NCBI GenBank assembly: GCA_020433835.1
Contig: JAGRBY010000226.1
Coordinates: 1 to 10,310, forward strand
Length of the DNA stretch: 10,310 nucleotides
Source: Anaerolineae bacterium
GTDB lineage: Bacteria; Chloroflexota; Anaerolineae; 4572-78; J111
Direction: 5' to 3'
Positions 1 through 5,267 of this stretch are shown here, in pieces; position 1 is the first letter of the stretch, and every line of letters begins with the position of its first letter. A program made the position numbers and the translations under genes. The notes under the pieces are model-generated. The model was not told the origin of the DNA. It did not search any database and worked only from the letters and a program-made list of their open reading frames with translations.

Positions 1-2039
1 ATACTTTCCAGGTCGGAGCGGTACTCGGCCCGGTCGGCGATCATCTCGGCGAATTCGTCGATGATGATGAACAGGTAGGGGTAGGGATAGTAGGTGTTGT
101 GCAGCCCCTTCTGGCGGTAGTCAACAATGTTTTTAGTGCCGGTTTCGGCGTTAAGGGCCTGCCGTCGCTGCATCTCCGATTTGATGGCGGTGAACATGCG
201 GGTGACGCCGTCGCCGGCCAGGTTGGTGATAATATCGACGCAGTGGGGCAGCTCGGAGAACTCTTTGAAAGCGCCGCCGCCTTTGTAATCGACCAGCACA
301 AAGTTGAGCACCGACGGGTCGTAGGTGACGGCCATTCCGGTAATCATCGAGATGAGCAGTTCCGATTTACCGGAGCCGGTGCTGCCGGCGACCATCCCGT
401 GAACGCCATCGCGCTTGGCCGAAAAGACCAACGTGCGGGGCTTGTTGCCGGACATCAAGCCGAGCTTGACCCGCAGCCAGTTGGCAAATTGGGGTTCGAC
501 GCTGTGCTGCCAGTTTTGCAGGGTTTCTTCCTCTAAATGTTGCATCGAGCTGTAGCCCATCAGGCCCATAAAGGGTACGGCGCTGGCCAGACCGGCACCG
601 AAACCTTGACGGAGTTCCATTTGGGCCAGCATTTGGGCCAGACCAATCATCTCTTCGGGCTTGGAGATGGCGTCGGCTTCGCCGACGTAGCGGTAGCTGT
701 TAACGCCGACTTCGGAATAACGGAAGTGCAGCTTCTCGTTTTGGGCAATGCGGCTGTTGGTGGCCGGTGTCGTGCGCTCGATTTCGATGATGCCCTGGCA
801 GCCGCTCGGTACTTTGCTGCGTTCGGGTACCAGGAAGATGACCGATGCGCCCAGAGCCGCGCCTTCTTCTAATAAGATGGAGATGGCGGCGTCGGCTTCT
901 AAGTCGCTGAACGGAGATTTGGGGTCGTACATCGCGTCGAGTAGATCGACCACTACGACCATCAGGGGCAGGGTTGGGTTGTCTTTGCCGCCCTGGTTTT
1001 CATCGCGGTCTTCCATGCGGATTTTGCGCGTGGCCAGAACTTTGCGGATGCCTTCCAGGTATTTGTCCAAAGCGCCTTCTTCGTCTTCGCCGAAGACCTT
1101 TTCCTTGTCTTCTTCTTTAATATCGCTCAGGAAGCAGCGGGCCTTGGTTTGTTCGTCGTCCTGGGCGTGGGGGAGAAAGTCAGTCCAGGCCCACTCGTCT
1201 TTTTTCGAGGCGAGGAAGTAGAGACGGGCGTCGGAGGGGGCGTGGAATACCACAAAATGACCGAGCATAGCCCGGACGGCTTCGTACACGGCTTGGCGCT
1301 CACCGGCAATGCCGAGCGCGTGGGCGGTGGGTGGGTTGATGGCAACCTCATCATTGTTACTGCCGGTGTCGTCATCTTCTTGCGGTGGTCGCAGCGAGAC
1401 AATCACGGGAATGTCGGAGACGAATTGGGAGTCGGCTTCCAGCTTCATAGCTTCGCGGGCTTGCGGGTCTTCGAAGTCGGTGCCTTCGCGTAAGGTGTAG
1501 AGGACGGTGGAAGGAATGGTGCCCAGCCCCAGGCGAATGACGCCAAAGTCATCGTCAGAGGTGCGGCGCTCCCATAAGCGGGCTTCGGTGCGGAGGGTGC
1601 GCTCGGGCTTCTCGACTTCGGCGCGGGCGTTGTTGACGATGCGGTATAGGCTGGGGCGGTCGGGATAGTTGTAGCCGTAGAAGCGGCGCTGCTGGTCTTG
1701 GTAGTTGTGCATCTCTTTCGACAGTTCAACCAGACGCTTGGTGTAGCCGCGCTCGATTTCGGCTTGTTTTTGTTTTTCCTTGATGTAGCTGTAGATGGAG
1801 AAGGCAGTGGATGCCACCACGGTCAGAGCCATCGGAATGAGCAACAGCGGGCTGCGTCCGGCCCCGCCCATAGATGAGACAACGACGTAGCCGATAATCG
1901 ACAGCAGCGGCATGCCCACCTGAATTAGGCGAGCCATACCCTGCTCGGGTTTGTCCGGCGGGCTGGGAATTTCTATTTGGTCAAACGGTAGTTCCGGCTG
2001 TATTCTTGGCGGTCGATCAATATAGATGGGACTGTTCAT
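1..2039 (-). CDS. eccC: EccC/YukB-type FtsK/SpoIIIE ATPase of a type VII secretion system, N-terminal 679 residues (3' truncated by window)
   Basis: This is the motor ATPase of ESX/T7SS systems, which docks WXG100-type substrates and drives their export at the cytoplasmic membrane. Translation from the ATG at 2039 stays open to base 1. Two hydrophobic segments lie at about residues 38-57 and 64-85, as in EccC N-termini, and no FHA domains precede them, which is closer to the actinobacterial EccC than to Firmicutes EssC. The first FtsK-like ATPase domain shows Walker A GSTGSGKS at 552-559 (Lys558), the family motif VDYKGGGAF around 583-591, HCVDIITNLAGD just after, and Walker B FIIIDEF with Asp661 and Glu662, so this domain looks catalytically complete. 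Family members are usually about 1200-1500 residues with two or three ATPase domains, so the rest should lie beyond the window. A strong AGGAGGA site (2047-2053) is 7 nt upstream of the start. It is the sixth gene of the operon beginning at 4851. Confidence 0.93.
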   Translation of the reverse strand, partial: MNSPIYIDRPPRIQPELPFDQIEIPSPPDKPEQGMARLIQVGMPLLSIIGYVVVSSMGGAGRSPLLLIPMALTVVASTAFSIYSYIKEKQKQAEIERGYTKRLVELSKEMHNYQDQQRRFYGYNYPDRPSLYRIVNNARAEVEKPERTLRTEARLWERRTSDDDFGVIRLGLGTIPSTVLYTLREGTDFEDPQAREAMKLEADSQFVSDIPVIVSLRPPQEDDDTGSNNDEVAINPPTAHALGIAGERQAVYEAVRAMLGHFVVFHAPSDARLYFLASKKDEWAWTDFLPHAQDDEQTKARCFLSDIKEEDKEKVFGEDEEGALDKYLEGIRKVLATRKIRMEDRDENQGGKDNPTLPLMVVVVDLLDAMYDPKSPFSDLEADAAISILLEEGAALGASVIFLVPERSKVPSGCQGIIEIERTTPATNSRIAQNEKLHFRYSEVGVNSYRYVGEADAISKPEEMIGLAQMLAQMELRQGFGAGLASAVPFMGLMGYSSMQHLEEETLQNWQHSVEPQFANWLRVKLGLMSGNKPRTLVFSAKRDGVHGMVAGSTGSGKSELLISMITGMAVTYDPSVLNFVLVDYKGGGAFKEFSELPHCVDIITNLAGDGVTRMFTAIKSEMQRRQALNAETGTKNIVDYRQKGLHNTYYPYPYLFIIIDEFAEMIADRAEYRSDLES

Positions 2040-2062
2040 GACCCTGTCCTCCTAAAGATAGG

Positions 2063-2123
2063 CCCTCACCCCCAACCCCTCTCCCTTAGGGAGAGGGGAG
2101 TCGCGTTAGCGACGGAGTGAGGG
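2063..2123. repeat. Nested palindromic intergenic repeat in front of eccC
   Basis: The 103-nt gap between the pseudokinase and eccC is mostly occupied by a nested palindrome. The outer arms CCCTCAC (2063-2069) and GTGAGGG (2117-2123) enclose an 11-bp stem, CCCCTCTCCCT (2076-2086) with AGGGAGAGGGG (2088-2098), and a second hairpin GTCGC-GTTA-GCGAC (2100-2113). Repeats of this CCCTCACCCC...GGGTGAGGG style are often scattered between genes in Chloroflexota and some other bacteria; that statement is from memory. Inside the operon it could lower or stabilise expression of the downstream ATPase gene. No U-run follows on the minus-strand transcript, so it is not a classical terminator. Confidence 0.85.
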
Positions 2124-2142
2124 TGAAATAGTATATGTTGCG

Positions 2143-3240
2143 CTAAAGTACCACGAATTCGTTCAACGTTACGGCGACGGTTATCAAGAAAGCGATGGCC
2201 ATCAGTGCGCCGACAATGACCATCATGGTTTTGAGTTTCGGCCAGCGGCTTTTCTTCTGGCCGGGAACCGGGCCGAAGTAAGCGAGCAGTTCTTGGGCGA
2301 TTTCGGAGGCGTTCTGATAGCGCTGGTTGGGGATCTGGTCGCTGGCTTTAAGGGCGATGGTGGCGACGCTCTTGACGTCTTCAACGCGGTTCATGCGGAT
2401 GCGCCGGTTGCGTAAGACGGCTTTGTACACTTCGTCGTCGCTGTTGAGCTTATAATGAAAGGCCGGTTCGCCGACCAGCAGTTCGTACAGGGTTAGGCCC
2501 AGGCCGTAGACGTCGGTGCGGTAGTCGGGGCGGATTTTGCTGTCGGTAATCAGTTCGGGAGCGGTGTAGGCCGGCGAAACAGAGAAAGCGTGCCAGTTTT
2601 GGCCGATGTTTTGGCCATCGCTGATGATGCCCAGATCAAAGAGCAGAATGCGCGGCACGTTAAGTTTCTTGTCAAATTTGAGCAGCACCGCCTCGGGCGT
2701 GATTCCAAAATGGAACATGCCTTTGCTTTGGATAAAGGCGGTGGCTGAGGATAAACTAATCATCAACCAGCCGATGTGGTTGATCCACAGTTGGGGGTGC
2801 TTGGTCAGCACGTCGCGCAGCGGTTCGCCTTCGACAAATTCGAAGATGCAGAAGTAGAGCAGGTGGCCGCGCAGCATGGCCTTGCCGTAGGCATCGACCT
2901 TAATAGCGGTGTTGGCGTAGGGGGGCAGTAGAACCGGTAAGAAAGAATTCTGGTCGCGTTTGAGTTGGATATCGCGTAGAAATTCGGCTTCGCGTTTGAG
3001 ACGTTCGGTGTTTTCGCGGCCCGGATGAGCAACTTTGAGCAGTACGCGCCGGCCCTGGTGCATCGCTTCGTAGAGGGCCGCGGAGCGCAGAACAGCGATA
3101 GCTTTGACGATTTCGATGTCGCCTAACCATTCGCCATAACCCAAGATATTGGGTGACATTTCGGCGGGGCAGTAGGTTTCTTGGCAGTAAAGGTTGCTAT
3201 CGGGTGATGTGCGTTGGCATAATAAACAAACTTGTTTCAT
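2143..3240 (-). CDS. Zinc-ribbon serine/threonine-kinase-like pseudokinase with C-terminal membrane anchor, T7SS-associated
   Basis: A 365-residue protein with three parts. Residues 5-24 form a small Cys cluster (C5, C8, C19, C24) of zinc-ribbon type. Residues about 35-322 have a eukaryotic-type protein-kinase fold: the beta3 Lys is present (LLK, K69), as are the helix-C Glu (REAEF, E84), an APE motif (227-229) and the D-x-x-G of helix F (DVYG, 243-246). The catalytic machinery is broken, however. The glycine-rich loop is absent (IAVLRSAALYEA), and the HRDLKPEN loop reads HFGITPEA at 177-184, losing the catalytic Asp, the Lys and the metal-binding Asn. DFG is DLG (202-204). A single hydrophobic helix at about 338-358 follows a basic stretch, so the kinase-like part should face the cytoplasm, with only a few residues outside. 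It sits between the WXG100 genes and eccC, 103 nt from the latter. By analogy with EssB/YukC, which have a pseudokinase-like cytosolic domain and a membrane helix, a scaffold role is plausible but inferred. The ribosome site AGGGGAG lies near 3248-3254. Confidence 0.88.
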   Translation of the reverse strand: MKQVCLLCQRTSPDSNLYCQETYCPAEMSPNILGYGEWLGDIEIVKAIAVLRSAALYEAMHQGRRVLLKVAHPGRENTERLKREAEFLRDIQLKRDQNSFLPVLLPPYANTAIKVDAYGKAMLRGHLLYFCIFEFVEGEPLRDVLTKHPQLWINHIGWLMISLSSATAFIQSKGMFHFGITPEAVLLKFDKKLNVPRILLFDLGIISDGQNIGQNWHAFSVSPAYTAPELITDSKIRPDYRTDVYGLGLTLYELLVGEPAFHYKLNSDDEVYKAVLRNRRIRMNRVEDVKSVATIALKASDQIPNQRYQNASEIAQELLAYFGPVPGQKKSRWPKLKTMMVIVGALMAIAFLITVAVTLNEFVVL

Positions 3241-3288
3241 GGCTTTTCTCCCCTTTGATGCAATGGGTAAGTGGGATCGAGGGTGGCC

Positions 3289-3384
3289 AGACCTGACAGG
3301 TTTTTAGGGTGACTTTGAGAGAATGAAATTTTTCGGTTGAAATAGGTGCTGGATGAAATTTGTATTTGAAAACCTGTCAGGTCT
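3289..3384. repeat. 96-bp element with perfect 16-bp terminal inverted repeats, copy 1
   Basis: The left arm AGACCTGACAGGTTTT (3289-3304) is the exact reverse complement of the right arm AAAACCTGTCAGGTCT (3369-3384). Each arm also contains its own small palindrome, ACCTG-A-CAGGT. The AT-rich interior (3305-3368) holds no ORF. The element fills most of the 155-nt gap between the last WXG100-like gene and the pseudokinase gene. A second copy with the same arm design and nearly the same length is at 7018-7115, and the interiors are not similar. It could act as a partial terminator or RNA-stabilising hairpin separating abundant substrate mRNA from machinery mRNA, or be a non-autonomous mobile repeat. 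Confidence 0.85.
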
Positions 3385-3404
3385 TTAGGTTTGGTTTAGT
3401 AGAA
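3384..3404 (-). repeat. 3'-end direct repeat shared with 3733-3753, copy at end of the 97-aa gene
   Basis: On the plus strand, TTTAGGTT-x-GGTTTAGTAGAA occurs here with x = T and at 3733-3753 with x = C, so 20 of 21 positions match. It covers the last codons (Phe-Tyr), the TAA stop and the first untranslated bases of two neighbouring WXG100-like genes. The coding regions upstream are much more diverged. This marks a duplication or gene-conversion tract at the 3' ends. Confidence 0.75.
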
Positions 3405-3689
3405 GCGGGTAGCGCCTAACTGGTCGCCGTTTTCGTAAGCTTTAATCGAGTCGGTTAAGTCTTTGTTCAGTTCTTGGAACTTTTCAGCCATCTGTTCGAT
3501 GGGAGGCTTGAGCGTTTCAACGAAATGGGCAATGGCGCTAGCTCCAACCAGGCCCATAAAGGCAGCGCCTTTGAGTAGGTTAACAATAACTTCAAGGGCT
3601 TTCAGAACGCCTTGCAAAACTTCATTTAGGGTGTTGAAGGTAGAAGCAATGCCTTGAACATCGGGTACATTCATATATACTTCATTCAT
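3396..3689 (-). CDS. WXG100-like small helical-hairpin protein with FMG turn and C-terminal YxxxD element (97 aa)
   Basis: A putative T7SS substrate or substrate partner. Its size and layout match WXG100 proteins: helix (about 12-41), turn, helix (about 50-85). The canonical Trp-x-Gly turn is replaced by F44-M45-G46, and the usual Gly-x-x-x-Phe pattern after it is also weak (GLVGASAIAHF), so a profile for WXG100 might miss it. The C-terminal tail contains YENGD at 85-89, a fit to the YxxxD/E export element known from ESX substrates, and ends in R-F-Y. It is the fourth and last of the small paralogues and is read with AGGAG at 3697-3701, 7 nt before the ATG. The stop codon lies inside a short 3' repeat shared with the preceding gene. 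Its assignment to the superfamily rests on size, position and resemblance to its three neighbours. Confidence 0.8.
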   Translation of the reverse strand: MNEVYMNVPDVQGIASTFNTLNEVLQGVLKALEVIVNLLKGAAFMGLVGASAIAHFVETLKPPIEQMAEKFQELNKDLTDSIKAYENGDQLGATRFY

Positions 3690-3732
3690 GAGTTTTCTCC
3701 TGAGTGTGATTTACTGTGCTGTAACAGCTATA

Positions 3733-3753
3733 TTTAGGTTCGGTTTAGTAGAA
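3733..3753 (-). repeat. 3'-end direct repeat shared with 3384-3404, copy at end of the 113-aa gene
   Basis: Second copy of the TTTAGGTT-x-GGTTTAGTAGAA segment (x = C here), covering the K-F-Y end and TAA stop of the 113-residue gene. Just outside it is the small palindrome GCTGT-A-ACAGC (3718-3728). This occupies the place that the ACCTG-T-CAGGT arm of the 96-bp element holds beside the other copy, so the similarity may reach further than the 21 bp. Confidence 0.75.
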
Positions 3754-4086
3754 TTTGAAAGTGTCAACGAGTTGCGAGCGAACGAGTTGTGAGACGCGCT
3801 CATCGGCTTGAACAATGGTGTCTTCGGCTTTGATAACTTTGTTTTTGGTGTCTTGGATTTTGGCACCGATGTCAGTGATTTTAGGAATAGCCAGCGATTT
3901 AACTTCGTCCATAAAGGCATTTGCGCCTTCGCCAATCCAAGCGCCGCCGGATACGATGTCGACGATCGTGTTAAGTGGTTTGAGAACTTGTTCTTCAATG
4001 ACGTTGAATTGTTTTGTTAATTGCCCCAGGGCATTTTCCAGAAGTTTGCGGGCTAACCGCATTAGCATACCTTTGATGAAACCCAT
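3745..4086 (-). CDS. WXG100-family protein with WIG turn and longer N-terminus (113 aa)
   Basis: A small T7SS-type protein, predicted to form a helix-turn-helix hairpin. The turn reads SGGAWIGEGANAF, with W50-I51-G52 as the WXG motif followed by the usual Gly-x-x-x-Phe spacing. The second helix (about 58-105) contains IPKI, equivalent to the valine/proline position in its paralogues. It is about 13 residues longer than its neighbours because of a basic, hydrophobic N-terminus (residues 1-16: IKGMLMRLARKLLEN). That could be a membrane-contacting helix or just a longer first helix. It ends in K-F-Y, close to the R-F-Y of the next gene and the K-F of the preceding one. The start is supported by AAGGAG around 4093-4098. 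It lies 97 nt after the previous small gene and 55 nt before the next. Confidence 0.85.
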   Translation of the reverse strand: MGFIKGMLMRLARKLLENALGQLTKQFNVIEEQVLKPLNTIVDIVSGGAWIGEGANAFMDEVKSLAIPKITDIGAKIQDTKNKVIKAEDTIVQADERVSQLVRSQLVDTFKFY

Positions 4087-4108
4087 GTTTATTCTCCTTA
4101 TAAGGGGT

Positions 4109-4160
4109 GTTAGTTGGTTGGATGGTTAGTTAGTTGGATGGATGATTGGTTGGTTAACTA
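4109..4160. repeat. Low-complexity CAAC/TAAC/CATC tetramer spacer between small genes
   Basis: The gap between the 99- and 113-residue genes is built from variants of GTTG, GTTA and GATG on the plus strand, so the operon transcript reads CAAC, TAAC and CATC tetramers. A shorter stretch of the same type (4502-4526) lies before the 99-residue gene, and a similar GGTT/GGTG-rich spacer is at 8041-8062 between the two envelope genes. Such RNA should be unstructured, which may help re-initiation at the downstream ribosome site. It may also be slippage-prone DNA. Confidence 0.65.
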
Positions 4161-4183
4161 GCCATCGGTTATGTGTGTTTTTA

Positions 4184-4483
4184 TTAGAATTTGCTCTTGG
4201 CACGTTTGTCGGCTTGTTGCATAAAGCGGACAGCGTCTTGGACGTCACCGGCCAACTCTTCGAACTTTTCGGCCAGCTTATTGATGCTGGGAACCAGACC
4301 GCCGTTGATGGCATCTACAAAGGCTTCCCCGCCTTTACCAAGCAGTGCGCCGGATTCTAATTGGTCGGCAATTTTTTTCATGTTACCGCTGGCTTGTTGC
4401 AGTTCTTGGTGACCGGCTTTGAAGGATTGGATCATCGCTTCAGCCATGCCGTAATCGAGTTTAATTTCTTCGTGAGAAAACAT
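4184..4483 (-). CDS. WXG100-like protein with LLG turn (99 aa)
   Basis: A second small T7SS-type protein of standard WXG100 length. The turn region SGALLGKGGEAF lines up with DGGWLGRGRDAF of the first gene and SGGAWIGEGANAF of the third. Only the Trp is changed: L47-L48-G49 replaces Trp-x-Gly, while the Gly-x-x-x-Phe part is kept. The flanking helices are about 12-42 and 52-92, and the latter has the family-like pattern LVPSINKLAEKFEELAGDVQ. It ends in K-S-K-F, and no YxxxD/E element is visible in the tail. GGAGG at 4490-4494 is well placed before the ATG. It could be exported or could pair with one of the Trp-bearing paralogues. Confidence 0.85.
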   Translation of the reverse strand: MFSHEEIKLDYGMAEAMIQSFKAGHQELQQASGNMKKIADQLESGALLGKGGEAFVDAINGGLVPSINKLAEKFEELAGDVQDAVRFMQQADKRAKSKF

Positions 4484-4548
4484 TTATGTCCTCCATTTTG
4501 TAGGGTTAGTTAGTTGGTTGTTTGGTTAAATTGCTAAGTGATAAAGTT

Positions 4549-4851
4549 TTATGATGATTTGAAGAGTGATGCGGCTTCTTCTTCAGATTGACGAATTTGG
4601 TTGATAATGTCTTTGGTAACTTTGTTGGCTTCTCTTAAAGCCTGATAGAAGCGGCCCGAGGCAGGATGAACTTCGTCATCCATTTCAGCTACAAAAGCAT
4701 CGCGACCGCGGCCGAGCCAACCACCATCGCGCAGGTCGGTATAGCTGGCGTAGTATTTCCGGATCATCTGCTCAATTTCGTTGGCCTGGTTGGCAAACTG
4801 GGTGGCGATGTCCTGAAGTTGTTCGTAATCTGCTTTAATTTCTTCACTCAT
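4549..4851 (-). CDS. WXG100 family type VII secretion protein (ESAT-6-like, 100 aa)
   Basis: The clearest member of the small-protein set and the first gene of the operon. It has the classic 100-residue length, a central W45-L46-G47 turn inside DGGWLGRGRDAF, and two amphipathic helices (about 4-37 and 50-95). The HPA tripeptide (62-64) at the start of the second helix is common in WXG100 proteins of Gram-positive bacteria and Chloroflexota. Proteins of this family form hairpin dimers that are recognised by EccC-type ATPases and exported without a cleaved signal peptide. The C-terminus (SLFKSS) has no YxxxD/E element. AAGGAG at about 4861-4866 supports the ATG at 4851. The promoter should lie in 4870-5060, but I see no convincing -35/-10 pair. 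Confidence 0.93.
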   Translation of the reverse strand: MSEEIKADYEQLQDIATQFANQANEIEQMIRKYYASYTDLRDGGWLGRGRDAFVAEMDDEVHPASGRFYQALREANKVTKDIINQIRQSEEEAASLFKSS

Positions 4852-4965
4852 AGTAAATTACTCCTTTAGATTAATTTGATAGTATTGTTTGCAGACTAAA
4901 TTTTGTGTTGTGTGGGGCAGTTGTTTTTTCCAGCGCCACAAGATGTACCTTTTATACCACCCTAC

Positions 4966-5021
4966 TGCGCCTTAAATGCGCCTTAAATGCGAAAAATTGC
5001 GAAGTAGTGCGAATAGGTGTG
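4966..5021. promoter_or_regulatory. Helically phased TGCG direct repeats (probable regulator binding array)
   Basis: TGCG occurs at 4966, 4977, 4988, 4998 and 5008, with a degenerate TGTG at 5018. The steps are 11, 11, 10, 10 and 10 bp, so every copy faces the same side of the helix. The first two units are identical over 11 bp (TGCGCCTTAAA). The array lies between the secretion operon start (4851) and the TATAAT promoter at 5063. Direct repeats at about one helical turn are typical of OmpR/PhoB-type response-regulator sites. Which regulator binds here, and which side it controls, cannot be read from the sequence. Confidence 0.5.
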
Positions 5022-5038
5022 GAATCTATTTCATCGGG

Positions 5039-5068
5039 TTACGCTTATTCGGCAAAAAGGGGTATAAT
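5039..5068 (+). promoter_or_regulatory. Predicted sigma-70-type promoter for the ParB-like/Usp fusion gene
   Basis: A perfect -10 box TATAAT (5063-5068) has a weak -35 candidate TTACGC (5039-5044) at 18 bp. A weak -35 with phased repeats just upstream fits an activated promoter. Transcription would begin near 5075, giving an untranslated leader of about 190 nt. Confidence 0.5.
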
Positions 5069-5111
5069 GGCGTCTCTTAAATAACTCACGTGCTACCGAT
5101 ATGACGAAACC

Positions 5112-5143
5112 GGGGGTAGGGGGTAGGAAGTAGGGATTAAGGG
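5112..5143 (+). other. G-rich tract, possible G-quadruplex in the mRNA leader
   Basis: Four G-runs of at least three bases (5112-5116, 5119-5123, 5133-5135, 5141-5143) on the sense strand lie within the predicted leader of the downstream gene. The last run can instead pair in a short hairpin, AAGGG-AAAAA-CCCTT (5139-5153). Either structure could tune translation; neither is certain. Confidence 0.35.
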
Positions 5144-5219
5144 AAAAACCCTTCTTCCGACTCTTCGCTACTTACTGTCGGCGTTGGTTGTCTCACAAGG
5201 TTGGTTTTTATAAATTACG

Positions 5220-5241
5220 GATAAAGGTAGCCTGCTTTATC
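5220..5241 (+). other. Leader hairpin upstream of the ribosome site
   Basis: GATAAAG (5220-5226) and CTTTATC (5235-5241) form a 7-bp stem with an 8-nt loop. It ends 15 nt before the AGGAG ribosome site (5257-5261) of the fusion gene. It does not cover the site itself, so an effect on mRNA stability is as likely as one on translation. Confidence 0.45.
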
Positions 5242-5267
5242 ATTAACAGAGGTCAGAGGAGACCCCA

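Noticed and set aside
99..1500. Several plus-strand open frames of 60-157 codons
   Set aside because: They lie opposite the eccC coding strand, show repetitive Ser/Arg-rich or Val/Gly-rich composition, have no ribosome sites, and overlap a frame with unmistakable T7SS ATPase motifs.
1127..1729. Minus-strand frames of 91-94 codons inside eccC
   Set aside because: They are out of frame with eccC and Thr/Pro/Ser-rich, as expected for frame shadows in GC-rich genes.
4870..4910. TACTAT at 4879-4884 as a -10 for the secretion operon
   Set aside because: It matches only part of the consensus and has no -35 at a usable distance, so I do not call a promoter.
4966..5021. CRISPR-like array
   Set aside because: The units are 10-11 bp with no unique spacers of 25-40 nt, which is a protein-binding pattern and not a CRISPR.
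5101..5133. Short upstream ORF beginning at the ATG at 5101
   Set aside because: It spans only ten codons through the G-rich tract and has no ribosome site, so it is not supported.
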